The notes under the pieces: generated by a model
What the model was told of the DNA's origin: nothing
What the model saw: only the letters and a program-made list of their open reading frames with translations
The model's database searches: none
Shown here: piece by piece, positions 43,456 to 52,070 of the stretch
How the letters are laid out: each line of letters starts with the position of its first letter
Numbering within the stretch: the first letter of the stretch is position 1
Program-made: the position numbers and the translations under genes
From: Actinomycetota bacterium
Lineage (GTDB): Bacteria > Actinomycetota > Acidimicrobiia > Acidimicrobiales > Ilumatobacteraceae
Assembly: GCA_963169665.1 (NCBI GenBank)
Contig: CAUJET010000142.1
Span: 37,780-101,779 of the forward strand
Direction of reading: 5' to 3'
Length of the DNA: 64,000 nt

Positions 43456-43498
43456 GAGATGAGAGATGCGGTCGGCACCGCCACTCATCGCTCATCGC
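43456..43498 (-). repeat. 43-bp palindromic repeat, copy D
   Basis: Inverted; matches the reverse complement of A at 39 of 43 positions. Separated from C by 18 bases, mirroring the 19-base A-B spacing. Its end overlaps the -35 position of the next gene. Confidence 0.88.
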
Positions 43499-43509
43499 GA
43501 TGGGTTGGC

Positions 43510-43515
43510 TACGGT
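43510..43515 (+). promoter_or_regulatory. -10 box (TACGGT) of the second luciferase-like gene
   Basis: TACGGT ends 7 bases before the ATG at 43523. The transcript should be leaderless. Confidence 0.55.
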
Positions 43516-43522
43516 CCCCGTC

Positions 43523-44392
43523 ATGCGCTTCTCCGTGTGGCCGTCGTACGAACGCTCCTGGGACGAGGTGCTCGCGCTCGCCACCTGGGCCGAACAGGCG
43601 GGATTCGACGGGTGCTGGTACGCCGACCACTTCATGCCACAGACCGAGGACGACACGGTCGGTGTCGGCCCGGCCTACGAGTGCTGGACGATGCTCGCAG
43701 CCATCGGAGCGTGCGTGCCGCGGCTACTGCTCACCTCGATGGTGTCGCCGGTGACGATCCATCACCCCGTGGTGCTGGCCAAACGTGCCGCCACGGTCGA
43801 CCACATCACCGGGGGCCGCGCCGTGCTCGGTCTCGGCGCCGGGTGGCAGGTGAACGAGCACCGCGAGTACGGCTTCGAGCTCCCCGAGCCGGGCGAGCGC
43901 GTCACCCGCTTCGAGGAGGCGATCCGGACGATCCACGAGCTGCTGCGCGACGACACGGTGCCGTTCGACCCGCGGCCACGTTCGATGGAGCTCCTCGTCG
44001 GCACGGGCAGTCCTCGGATGATGCGGATCACTGCCCGTTGGGCCGACGTGTGGAACACGTGGGGCAACCCCGAGGAACGGGCTCGGCGTACCGAGGTGTT
44101 CCTGCAGGCGTGCGACGCAGTCGGCCGCGACCCGGTCTCGGTGCGGCGGTCGAGCCAGGCGTTGTTCTTCCTCACCGACGACGACGGCACCCGCGACAAG
44201 CTCCGCGCCCGCGCCCCGCAGGACCGGTCACTCGTCGGCGGCGCGACCGAGCTGATCGACCTCGTCGGCACTTACGTGGAGGCCGGGGTCGACGAACTCG
44301 CCATTCCCGACTTCACCCTCGGCGCCACCGCCGAGCAGCGCCTCACCACCTACCAGCGGCTCCACGCCGAGGTGCTCAGCGCCTTCACCTGA
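43523..44392 (+). CDS. Luciferase-like (LLM class) F420/FMN-dependent oxidoreductase
   Basis: A 289-residue luciferase-fold protein. Typical segments are WAEQAGFDGCWYADHF near residue 25, LLLTSMVSPVTIHHPVVLAKRAATVDHITGGRAVLGLGAGW, and the C-terminal GGATELIDLVGTYVEAGVDELAI. The pattern suits F420-dependent members of the class. The ATG at 43523 is fixed by the leaderless -10 box. The last 165 bases are also read on the opposite strand as the tail of uvrC, an unusually long convergent overlap. Substrate unknown. Confidence 0.85.
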   Translation: MRFSVWPSYERSWDEVLALATWAEQAGFDGCWYADHFMPQTEDDTVGVGPAYECWTMLAAIGACVPRLLLTSMVSPVTIHHPVVLAKRAATVDHITGGRAVLGLGAGWQVNEHREYGFELPEPGERVTRFEEAIRTIHELLRDDTVPFDPRPRSMELLVGTGSPRMMRITARWADVWNTWGNPEERARRTEVFLQACDAVGRDPVSVRRSSQALFFLTDDDGTRDKLRARAPQDRSLVGGATELIDLVGTYVEAGVDELAIPDFTLGATAEQRLTTYQRLHAEVLSAFT

Positions 44393-46318
44393 CGTCCCCT
44401 GCAACGAGGCGCCGGCTGCCCGCTGCGGAAGCGCGACGGGCGTACCCGCCTCGTCCGGGTGGAACTTCGCGTGGATGGCCTCGGCCACCGCGTCGGGCAG
44501 GAACGACAGGTCCTTCAAGGTGTCGAGCGACGCCTTCTTCACCGGGGTGACGCCACCCATCGCCTGCACGAGCTTCTTCTTGCGCGACTCGCCGAGACCG
44601 GGGATGCCGTCGAGCGAGCTGGCCGTCATTCGCTTGCCGCGCAGCTCGCGGTGGAAGCCGTTCGCGAACCGGTGCGCCTCGTCGCGGATGCGCTGCAGCA
44701 TGAACAGCGCGTCGCTGCCGCGGGGCACCTCCACCGGCTCGCTGCGGCCCGGCAGGTACACCTCTTCGAAGCGCTTCGCGAGCGAGGCGATCGGGATCTC
44801 GTCGGTGAGCCCGAGCGAGGCGACGACGCGCTCGGCCACGCCCAACTGGCCCTTGCCGCCGTCGACCAGCAGCAGCTGCGGCGGGTAGGCGAACTTGCCG
44901 GGCTTCGCGCCACGCTCGCCGATCGGCAGGTCGCGCTCGTCGAGGTACGCCTTGAGGCGCCGGGTGAGCACCTCCTCCATCGCCGCGTAGTCGTCGTTGC
45001 CGGGCACGTCCTTCACCTTGAACCGGCGGTATTCGCGCTTGTTGGGCAGCCCGTCCTCGAGCACCACCATCGACCCGACGTAGTCGGTGCCCTGCAGGTG
45101 CGCCATGTCGTAGCACTCGATCCGCAGCGGCGCCTCGGGCAGCGACAGCATGTCCTGCAACTCGGTGAGCGCGCGGCTGCGAGCGTTGTGGTCGCCGGCC
45201 CGGCGTAGGCGGTGGCGCACGAACTCCTCACGGGCGTTGCGGGTGACGGTCTCGTGCAGCTCGCGCTTGTCGCCACGCTGGGGCACCCGGATCTGCACCT
45301 TCGACCCGCGCAGATGGGTGAGCCACTCCTCGTACGTCGCGAGGTCCTCGCTCTCCACGGGGACGAGCACCTGCTTCGGCACGCCCGCGGGCGGCTCGTC
45401 GCCGTACATCTCCTCCATGATCCGGTCGATCAGTCCCCCGGCCGACAGCTCCTCGACCTTGTCGAGGATGAAGCCCTTGCGGCCGACGACGCGACCCTTG
45501 CGGACGAAGAACACCTGTACGGCCGCTTCGAGCTCGTCGTCGGCCAGGCCGATGACGTCGATGTCCTCGTTGCGGTCGGCGACCATCTGCTGCTTCTCGA
45601 CGGCGCGCTGCACCGACACCAGCCGGTCGCGCAGGCGGGCGGCTCGCTCGTACTCGAGCTCGGAGGCGGCCTGCTTCATGTCGGCCTCGAGCCGCTTCAG
45701 GATGTCGTCGGTGTCGCCGTCGAGGAACTCGCACAGCTCGTGCACCAGCTGGCGGTACGGCATCTCCTCGATCTCGCCGACGCAGGGGCCGCAGCACTTC
45801 TCGATGTGGAACAGCAGGCACGGCCGGCCGAGCCGCTGGTGCTCGTTGAACTTGCCCGGGCTGCACGTACGGATCGGGAAGCTGCGCAGCAGCAGGTCGA
45901 GCGTCTCGCGGATCGCGTAGGCGTGCGCGTAGGGGCCGAAGTAGCGGGTGCCCTTGCGCTTGCGACCGCGCATCACCAGCGCCCGCGGGTACTGCTCGTC
46001 GAGGGTGACGGCAAGGAACGGGTAGCTCTTGTCGTCGCGCAGCCGGATGTTGAACCGCGGCCGGTGCTGCTTGATCAGGCTGTACTCGAGCATGAGCGCC
46101 TCGACCTCGTTGCGCACCTCGATCCACTCCACCGTCGCCGCCGTCGCCACCATCTGGGCGGTGCGCGGGTGCAGGTTCCGAGGGTCTTGGAAGTAGTTCG
46201 AGAGGCGTTGGCGGAGGCTCGACGCCTTGCCGACGTAGATGACGCGGCCGTGCACGTCCTTGAACTGATACGAGCCGGGGCTCTCGGGGATGGTGCCGGC
46301 GGGGGGACGAGTGACCAT
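44228..46318 (-). CDS. uvrC: Excinuclease ABC subunit C
   Basis: A 696-residue UvrC, which makes both incisions in nucleotide excision repair. The N-terminal GIY-YIG nuclease reads GSYQF...IYVGKASSLRQRL (residues 15-38), the cysteine cluster is CLLFHIEKCCGPCVG, the UVR motif that contacts UvrB is ELEYERAARLRDRL, the RNase H-like nuclease part contains ECYDMAHLQGTDYVGSMVVLEDG and LLLVDGGKGQL, and the helix-hairpin-helix GIPGLGESRKKKLVQAMGG is near the end. About 50 further residues are a low-complexity Gly/Glu-rich tail lying antisense to the neighbouring gene. Leaderless start at 46318. No SOS box seen. Confidence 0.95.
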   Translation of the reverse strand: MVTRPPAGTIPESPGSYQFKDVHGRVIYVGKASSLRQRLSNYFQDPRNLHPRTAQMVATAATVEWIEVRNEVEALMLEYSLIKQHRPRFNIRLRDDKSYPFLAVTLDEQYPRALVMRGRKRKGTRYFGPYAHAYAIRETLDLLLRSFPIRTCSPGKFNEHQRLGRPCLLFHIEKCCGPCVGEIEEMPYRQLVHELCEFLDGDTDDILKRLEADMKQAASELEYERAARLRDRLVSVQRAVEKQQMVADRNEDIDVIGLADDELEAAVQVFFVRKGRVVGRKGFILDKVEELSAGGLIDRIMEEMYGDEPPAGVPKQVLVPVESEDLATYEEWLTHLRGSKVQIRVPQRGDKRELHETVTRNAREEFVRHRLRRAGDHNARSRALTELQDMLSLPEAPLRIECYDMAHLQGTDYVGSMVVLEDGLPNKREYRRFKVKDVPGNDDYAAMEEVLTRRLKAYLDERDLPIGERGAKPGKFAYPPQLLLVDGGKGQLGVAERVVASLGLTDEIPIASLAKRFEEVYLPGRSEPVEVPRGSDALFMLQRIRDEAHRFANGFHRELRGKRMTASSLDGIPGLGESRKKKLVQAMGGVTPVKKASLDTLKDLSFLPDAVAEAIHAKFHPDEAGTPVALPQRAAGASLQGTSGEGAEHLGVEPLVGGEALLGGGAEGEVGNGEFVDPGLHVSADEVDQLGRAADE

Positions 46319-46326
46319 CGAGCCCC

Positions 46327-46332
46327 AGGCTA
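46327..46332 (-). promoter_or_regulatory. -10 box (TAGCCT) of uvrC
   Basis: TAGCCT on the minus strand ends 8 bases before the uvrC ATG. Its -35 position would lie at the start codon of the divergent rhomboid-like gene. Confidence 0.55.
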
Positions 46333-46338
46333 CGCCGG

Positions 46339-46344
46339 TAGGGT
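46339..46344 (+). promoter_or_regulatory. -10 box (TAGGGT) of the rhomboid-like gene
   Basis: TAGGGT ends 7 bases before the GTG at 46352. Only 6 bases separate it from the uvrC -10 box on the other strand. Confidence 0.55.
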
Positions 46345-46351
46345 TCGAGGC

Positions 46352-47221
46352 GTGACCGGACGTTTTCAGCTCAACTTCCCCGAGCCTCGCCCTCGTGACG
46401 GGTGGTTCAAACTCGGTGGGTTCGACGTCACCACCACCGCCCTGCTCGTGGGTCTCGGCGTCATCTCGATGTTCGCCTACGCGATCAGCCCCAGCTCGCT
46501 CAGCAAGCTCGGCTTCGTCCCCGAACTCGTCCGCGACGGAGAGTTCTGGCGCCTCATCACCTGGCCGATCGCCACCGATCCGTCCATCTGGGCCGTCATC
46601 TCGCTGGCCTTCTTCTGGATCTTCGGCCATCGCATCGAGGAGATGGTCGGCCGCGCCCGGTTCACCCGCCTGGCGGTGATCCTCATCGTCTTCCCGGCGA
46701 TCGTGGTCACCGTGCTGGGCATCAGCCGCGGCGGCGCCGTGGGCATCGGCCTGCTCGGCACGGCGATGCTGTGCATCTTCGCCGCCGACCAGCCGAACGC
46801 ACCGTTCTTCTTCGGCATCCCCGCCTGGGTCATCGCCGTCATCTTCGTCGCCCTCGACGTGCTGCAGTACGTCGGCAACCGCTGGTGGGGCGTGCTCGTG
46901 CAGCTGCTGCTCACCTGCGCCCTGGCGCTCGTGGTCATGCGCCAGTTCGGCGAGCTGCGCGAGACGATGAGCTTCATCCCGCAGGTGTTCGGCGACTCGA
47001 AGTCGAGCGGCAGCCGCGGCGGCCGCAGTGCGAAGCCGGCCAAGCGCAAGAAGCAGAGCCGCGACTTCGACCGCGTGGTCACCCAGGGCCCGTGGAACGG
47101 TCCCACGCCGGGCGATCAGGCCGAGATGGACCGGCTGCTCGACAAGATGAACTCCGTCGGCCTCAGCGACGTCGAGCGCAAGCGCCTCAGCGAGCTCGGC
47201 AAGCGCCTCCGCGGCGGCTGA
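46352..47221 (+). CDS. Rhomboid-fold membrane protein lacking catalytic residues (pseudoprotease)
   Basis: A 289-residue membrane protein with a six-helix rhomboid layout: WRLITWPIA after helix 1, FFWIFGHRIEEMVGRARF as the L1-type loop, then the active-site helix. There the GxSG motif is G128-A-V130-G, so the nucleophilic serine is valine, and the later helix (LDVLQYVGNRWWGVLVQLL) has no histidine. The C-terminal 80 residues are soluble and basic, ending in a DUF6576-like domain (MDRLLDKMNSVGLSDVERKRLSELGKRL). It probably binds membrane clients without cutting them, like iRhoms and derlins. Leaderless GTG start; its stop codon directly abuts that of the VOC gene. Confidence 0.82.
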   Translation: MTGRFQLNFPEPRPRDGWFKLGGFDVTTTALLVGLGVISMFAYAISPSSLSKLGFVPELVRDGEFWRLITWPIATDPSIWAVISLAFFWIFGHRIEEMVGRARFTRLAVILIVFPAIVVTVLGISRGGAVGIGLLGTAMLCIFAADQPNAPFFFGIPAWVIAVIFVALDVLQYVGNRWWGVLVQLLLTCALALVVMRQFGELRETMSFIPQVFGDSKSSGSRGGRSAKPAKRKKQSRDFDRVVTQGPWNGPTPGDQAEMDRLLDKMNSVGLSDVERKRLSELGKRLRGG

Positions 47222-47602
47222 TCAGCCAGGAGCGGTCCGCTGCTCCGCGATGGCCAGCAGGTTCCCCTCGCTGTCCCGGAAGAACGCCATCCACTCCTCC
47301 ACCCCTGCCCCGGCCATCGTGCCGTCGTGGCGGTGGATGAGGTGAGGGGTCTGCTCGAAGGTCACGCCGAGGCGTTCGAGTCGACGGTGTTCGGCGTCGA
47401 TGTCGTCGACCTGGAGGTACAGCGTCGTCGACGACGCGCCCGCCTCGAGCAGCACCCGGGTGCCACCGACGCCGACGAACACCAGTCCCGGCGGATCGAA
47501 ACGGGCCAACACCGGCAGGCCGAGCACATCGCGGTAGAACGCCTCGGCCCGAGCGAGGTCGTCGGCGCGTTGGGCCACCTGGAACAGTCGGGTCCCGTCC
47601 AT
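47222..47602 (-). CDS. VOC-superfamily (glyoxalase/dioxygenase-fold) protein
   Basis: A 126-residue single vicinal-oxygen-chelate domain: two beta-alpha-beta-beta-beta halves, with FQVAQRADDLARAEAFYRDVLGLP at the start and the C-terminal AFFRDSEGNLLAIAEQR strand pair. Such proteins are metal-dependent isomerases, dioxygenases or resistance proteins; no particular reaction can be assigned. A TAGCGT -10 box lies 6 bases before the ATG, so leaderless. Convergent with the rhomboid-like gene with zero bases between stop codons. Confidence 0.86.
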   Translation of the reverse strand: MDGTRLFQVAQRADDLARAEAFYRDVLGLPVLARFDPPGLVFVGVGGTRVLLEAGASSTTLYLQVDDIDAEHRRLERLGVTFEQTPHLIHRHDGTMAGAGVEEWMAFFRDSEGNLLAIAEQRTAPG

Positions 47603-47608
47603 GTCGCG

Positions 47609-47614
47609 ACGCTA
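47609..47614 (-). promoter_or_regulatory. -10 box (TAGCGT) of the VOC gene
   Basis: TAGCGT on the minus strand ends 6 bases before the ATG at 47600-47602. It fits the leaderless pattern of this window. Confidence 0.5.
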
Positions 47615-47633
47615 CGCCGCTCGGGCGTTGTCG

Positions 47634-48908
47634 TCACGCGATCCGTGCGAGGGCAGAACGCCGGCTGGCCATGGAGTAGACGAGCAGGACGCCCGCCAGC
47701 AGGGTGCCCGCGTACGCGAGGGTCGAGTAGCCGAACGACGCCTTGATGAAGCCGGAGGCGAACGCAGCGCTGCCGCCGAACAGGCTCATCAACAGGTCGC
47801 CGGCGCCCTGCACCTCGACGCGAGTCTCCTCCGGCACCGACTCCGTGAGCAGCGTGCTGCCGGCGACGAGTCCGAAGCTCCAGCCCACGCCGAGCAGGAA
47901 CAGGCCGACGAAGACCGCCGGCGCCGAGTAGCCGAGGATCACCGTGATGGTCGTGCCGAGGCCGGTGACGACGGAGCCGAGCATGATCGACGCCGGACGC
48001 CCGATCCGTTCGATCAGCCGGCCGACGAACGGCGAGAACCCGTACATGCCCACGATGTGCAGGGCGATCACGTACGCGCTGAGATCCGAGTGGTCGTGGT
48101 CCTTCATGTACGGCGGGGTCATCGTCATCACCGCCACCATCGCCGTCTGGCTCACCACCATCGAGGCGAGGCCCAACTGGGCGAGCGGCCTGGCGGCCAC
48201 CACGCCAGCAGCGTTGCGCACCTGCCGCAGCGGGCGCACTCGCTCCGCATCGGGGTTGGTGAGACCCGCGGCGACGAGCGGATCCGGGCGCAACCGGAAC
48301 GCGACGACCGCAGCGGACAGCGCGAAGAACACGGACGCGAAGAGGAATGGTCCGACGAGCGGCTCGAGACCGGCAGCGTCGGCGAGCCGGCGTTCCCACG
48401 GGGTGAGCAGCGGGCCGAAGGCAGCACCCAGCGTGCCCACCCACACGACGGAGCCGATCGCCTGTGAACGCGTCGCTGACGTGGCCAGATCGGCCGCCAC
48501 GAAGCGACCCTGGAGTGCCGCGGCCTGACCGGAGCCGAAGGCGAGCATGCCGACGACGAACAGCGGGAACGACCCGATCTGTCCCGCGATCGCCGCGACC
48601 AGCGCGCCGAGCGAGGCCGCGGTCCAGGCGCGCACCAGCCCCGGCCGACGGCCGCTGCGACGCATGAACGCCGACAGCGGCACGGCGACGAGCGCGGAAC
48701 CGAGGGTGAACATCGCACTCCCCGTTCCGGCGAGTCGGTCGTTGTCGATGAGCTCGCCGACGAGGAGCGCCACGACGGCGACCATGCCTGCCACCGCCGC
48801 CTGCGACGGCACCTGCGCGATCCTCAGGGTGAACAGCGTCCGGCGTTGCAGCGCCGCCCGCTCGGCATCGGTCAGCGCGGGAACGGCGTGGGCCGCAGCG
48901 GTGGTCAC
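47634..48908 (-). CDS. MFS transporter (12-helix)
   Basis: A 424-residue major facilitator with about 12 hydrophobic helices. The loop between helices 2 and 3 is FMRRSGRRPGLVRAW, a motif A variant, with the related VGRLIERIGRPASIM in the second half. The GTG at 48906-48908 (MTTAAAHAVPAL) is the start used; upstream in-frame sequence belongs to the intergenic region and uvrA. Substrate unknown, perhaps a drug or metabolite exporter. It lies 31 bases before the VOC gene and 64 bases after uvrA on the same strand. Confidence 0.83.
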   Translation of the reverse strand: MTTAAAHAVPALTDAERAALQRRTLFTLRIAQVPSQAAVAGMVAVVALLVGELIDNDRLAGTGSAMFTLGSALVAVPLSAFMRRSGRRPGLVRAWTAASLGALVAAIAGQIGSFPLFVVGMLAFGSGQAAALQGRFVAADLATSATRSQAIGSVVWVGTLGAAFGPLLTPWERRLADAAGLEPLVGPFLFASVFFALSAAVVAFRLRPDPLVAAGLTNPDAERVRPLRQVRNAAGVVAARPLAQLGLASMVVSQTAMVAVMTMTPPYMKDHDHSDLSAYVIALHIVGMYGFSPFVGRLIERIGRPASIMLGSVVTGLGTTITVILGYSAPAVFVGLFLLGVGWSFGLVAGSTLLTESVPEETRVEVQGAGDLLMSLFGGSAAFASGFIKASFGYSTLAYAGTLLAGVLLVYSMASRRSALARIA

Positions 48909-48972
48909 CCCCGCAGTGTCACAGACCGAGGGGGTCGCAACGAAGACCTTTCGCCCACAGCGACCGCCTCGA

Positions 48973-51900
48973 TCACATGCCGAGCAGGGGGCGCAGGAAG
49001 CGGCCGGTGTGGCTCGCGTCCGTGGCGGCCACCAACTCGGGCGCACCCTCGGCGACCACCATGCCGCCGCCGCTGCCGCCCTCGGGCCCGAGGTCGATCA
49101 GCCAGTCCGCCGTCTTGATGACGTCGAGGCTGTGCTCGATCACGAGGACCGTGTTGCCCTGGTCGACGAGGCGCGACAGCACGGTGAGCAGCCGCCGCAC
49201 GTCCTCGAAGTGGAGACCGGTCGTCGGCTCGTCGAGCAGATAGATGGTGTGGCCGGTGCTGCGCTTGGCGAGCTCGCTCGCCAGCTTCACGCGTTGGGCC
49301 TCGCCGCCCGACAGGGTGGGTGCGCTCTGACCGAGGCGCACGTAACCGAGGCCGACGTCGAGCAGGGTCTGCATGTGCCGCGAGATCGCCGGCTGGTTGG
49401 AGAAGAAGTCGACCGCCTCGCTGATCGGCATGTCGAGCACCTCGGCGATGTTCTTGCCCTTGAACGTGATGTCGAGGGTGTCGCGGTTGTAGCGCTCGCC
49501 CTTGCACACCTCGCACGGCACGTACACGTCGGGCAGGAAGTGCATCTCGATCTTGATGGTGCCGTCGCCCGAGCAGGCCTCGCAGCGGCCGCCGGCCACG
49601 TTGAAGCTGAACCGACCGGGCAGGTAGCCGCGCACCTTCGCCTCGGCCGTCGTGGCGAACAGCTTGCGGATGTTGTCGAACACGCCGGTGTAGGTGGCCG
49701 GGTTCGACCGCGGGGTGCGCCCGATGGGCGACTGGTCCATGTCGATGACCTTGTCGAGGAACTCGATGCCCTCGATCTTCTTGTGCTTGCCGGCCGCGTC
49801 CTTGCTCTTGTAGATGCGCTGCATCAGCACCGGCAGCAGGATGTCGCGCACGAGCGTGCTCTTGCCGCTGCCCGACACACCCGTGACGGCGACGAGGCAT
49901 CCGAGCGGGATGTCGACGTCGATGTTGCGCAGGTTGTGCTCGCGAGCACCCTTCACCCGGACCCACTGCTCCCCCGGCGACCGCCGCTGCTGCGGCACCG
50001 GGATCGTTCGGGTGCCGGCGAGGTACTGGCCGGTGATCGACTCGGGCGTGGTGAGGATGCCCTCCACCGGACCGCTGTAGACGACGGCACCGCCGTGCTC
50101 GCCGGCGCCGGGACCGATGTCGACGATCCAGTCGCTCTCGCGGATCGTGTCCTCGTCGTGCTCGACGACGAGCACCGTGTTGCCGAGATCGCGCAGCCGG
50201 ATGAGCGTGTCGATGAGCCGACGGTTGTCGCGCTGGTGCAGACCGATGGAGGGTTCGTCGAGCACGTAGAGCGTGCCCACCAGACCGGATCCGATCTGGC
50301 TGGCGAGGCGGATGCGCTGCGCCTCGCCACCGGCGAGCGTGCCGGCGTTGCGCGACAGCGTGAGGTAGTCGAGGCCCACGTCGAGCAGGAAGCCGAGGCG
50401 GGCGTTGATCTCCTTGGTCACCCGCTCCGCGATCAGCCGGTCGCGCTCGCTGAGCTCGAGACCGGCGAGGAACATCGAGGACTCGCCGATGCTCATGTCG
50501 CACACCTCGGAGATGTGCTTGTCGTTCACCCGCACGGCGAGCGAAGCGGGCTTGAGCCGGGCGCCGTTGCAGGTGGGGCACGGCACGAGGCGCATGTAGC
50601 CCTCGTACTGCTCGCGACTCCAGTCGCTCTCGGCGCCCTCGTGCCGGCGCTTGATCCAGGGGATCACGCCTTCATAGGCCGTGTTGTACTGGCGCGTACG
50701 GCCGTAGCGGTTCTTGTACTTCACCTGCAGGTTGCCGGTGACGCCGTGCATCACGATCTTCTGCTGCTTGGCGGTGAACGTGCGGTACGGCGCGTCGAGG
50801 TCCATCTCGTAGGCCTCGGCGACCGCTTCGAGCATGCGCGTGAAGTACTGGGTGTGCGAACTGCGCCACGGTGCAATCGCACCCTCGTTGATGCTCATGT
50901 CGGCATCGGGGATGACGAGTTCGGGGTCGACCTCGAAGGTGGTGCCGAGCCCGTCGCACGCCTCGCAGGCGCCGTACGGCGAGTTGAACGAGAAGTTGCG
51001 CGGGGCGAGCTCTTCGTAGCTGGTGCCGCACGTGGGGCACACGAGGTGCTGACTGAACGTGAGCGTCTCGTCGTCGACGCCCTCGCGGTTGACGAGCTCG
51101 ACCTGCGCCACACCCTCGGTGAGCCGCAACGCGGTCTCGAGCGAGTCGGTGAGCCGGCGCTCGATGCCCTCGCGGCGAACGAGGCGGTCGACGACGATCT
51201 CGATGTGATGGTTCTCGTAGCGGGCGAGCTTCTCCTCGCGCTTCAGGAACTCGTTGATGTCGACGGTCTCGCCGTCGACCTTGGCGCGCACGAAGCCCTG
51301 CCCGGCGAGGTCCTGCAGCAGGGTGTCGTACTCGCCCTTGCGGCCGCGCACGACCGGTGCGAGCACCTGGAAGCGCGTGCCCTCGGGCAGTTCGAGGATG
51401 CGGTCGACGATCTGCTGCGGCGTCTGACGCTCGAGACGGGTGTCGTCGTTGGGGCAGTGCTGGATGCCGATGCGCGCCCACAGCAGACGGAGATAGTCGT
51501 AGACCTCGGTGATGGTGCCCACCGTGGACCGCGGGTTGCGGCTGGCCGACTTCTGGTCGATGGAGATGGCCGGCGACAGGCCCTCGATCACGTCGACGTC
51601 GGGCTTGTCCATCTGCCCGAGGAACTGGCGGGCGTAGGCGCTGAGGCTCTCGACGTACCGACGCTGCCCCTCTGCGTAGATGGTGTCGAAGGCGAGGCTG
51701 CTCTTGCCCGAACCCGACAGGCCCGTGAACACGATGAGCCGGTCGCGCGGCAGGTCGACGCTGATGTTCTTGAGGTTGTGCTCGCGCGCCCCGCGAACGA
51801 TGATCGTGCCCGACGGCGGGCGCGGCGGCTCGTGGGTGATGATCGCCCCGCGCGGCACGGCGGCGGGCGCGGCCGCCTTCGTCGTGGCCTTCGCAGTGGT

Positions 51901-52029
51901 CTTCGCAGCCCCCTTCGCACTGGCCTTCGAGGTGGCCTTCGACGTGGGCTTGGCGGGCTTCGTGGCCGTGGACGAACCGGTGCCAGAACCGGTGCCAGGG
52001 CCGGTGGCGGTACGGGGGGCGGGAGGCAT
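48973..52029 (-). CDS. uvrA: Excinuclease ABC subunit A with lysine-periodic N-terminal extension
   Basis: A 1018-residue UvrA, the damage-sensing ATPase of nucleotide excision repair. Two ABC modules: Walker A GLSGSGKS at 103-110 and GVSGSGKS in the second half, signature LAGGEAQR and LSGGEAQR, and zinc modules CPTCG...CEACDG and CEACSG...CEVCKG. Residues 1 to about 72 are an extra segment rich in Lys/Ala/Thr/Ser with lysines at 27, 31, 35, 39, 43, 47 and 51, histone-H1-like in composition. The start is backed by a TAGCCT -10 box 7 bases upstream (leaderless), so the extension is probably real. A LexA-type SOS box overlaps the -35 position. Confidence 0.96.
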   Translation of the reverse strand: MPPAPRTATGPGTGSGTGSSTATKPAKPTSKATSKASAKGAAKTTAKATTKAAAPAAVPRGAIITHEPPRPPSGTIIVRGAREHNLKNISVDLPRDRLIVFTGLSGSGKSSLAFDTIYAEGQRRYVESLSAYARQFLGQMDKPDVDVIEGLSPAISIDQKSASRNPRSTVGTITEVYDYLRLLWARIGIQHCPNDDTRLERQTPQQIVDRILELPEGTRFQVLAPVVRGRKGEYDTLLQDLAGQGFVRAKVDGETVDINEFLKREEKLARYENHHIEIVVDRLVRREGIERRLTDSLETALRLTEGVAQVELVNREGVDDETLTFSQHLVCPTCGTSYEELAPRNFSFNSPYGACEACDGLGTTFEVDPELVIPDADMSINEGAIAPWRSSHTQYFTRMLEAVAEAYEMDLDAPYRTFTAKQQKIVMHGVTGNLQVKYKNRYGRTRQYNTAYEGVIPWIKRRHEGAESDWSREQYEGYMRLVPCPTCNGARLKPASLAVRVNDKHISEVCDMSIGESSMFLAGLELSERDRLIAERVTKEINARLGFLLDVGLDYLTLSRNAGTLAGGEAQRIRLASQIGSGLVGTLYVLDEPSIGLHQRDNRRLIDTLIRLRDLGNTVLVVEHDEDTIRESDWIVDIGPGAGEHGGAVVYSGPVEGILTTPESITGQYLAGTRTIPVPQQRRSPGEQWVRVKGAREHNLRNIDVDIPLGCLVAVTGVSGSGKSTLVRDILLPVLMQRIYKSKDAAGKHKKIEGIEFLDKVIDMDQSPIGRTPRSNPATYTGVFDNIRKLFATTAEAKVRGYLPGRFSFNVAGGRCEACSGDGTIKIEMHFLPDVYVPCEVCKGERYNRDTLDITFKGKNIAEVLDMPISEAVDFFSNQPAISRHMQTLLDVGLGYVRLGQSAPTLSGGEAQRVKLASELAKRSTGHTIYLLDEPTTGLHFEDVRRLLTVLSRLVDQGNTVLVIEHSLDVIKTADWLIDLGPEGGSGGGMVVAEGAPELVAATDASHTGRFLRPLLGM

Positions 52030-52036
52030 CGCGGCG

Positions 52037-52042
52037 AGGCTA
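52037..52042 (-). promoter_or_regulatory. -10 box (TAGCCT) of uvrA
   Basis: TAGCCT on the minus strand ends 7 bases before the uvrA ATG. With a 17-base spacer the -35 position is 52060-52065, inside the SOS box. Confidence 0.6.
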
Positions 52043-52056
52043 CTCGCAGGCGTTCA

Positions 52057-52070
52057 CGAACACACGTTCT
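52057..52070. promoter_or_regulatory. LexA (SOS) box of uvrA
   Basis: CGAACACACGTTCT fits 13 of 14 positions of the Gram-positive/actinobacterial LexA consensus CGAACRNRYGTTYC. It covers the -35 position of uvrA, so LexA binding would block transcription until DNA damage. Confidence 0.85.

Noticed and set aside
42274..43498. A CRISPR array or classical insertion sequence
   Set aside because: Four palindromes in inverted pairs around one gene do not form a regular repeat-spacer array, there is no recognisable transposase domain, and no target-site duplication is visible.
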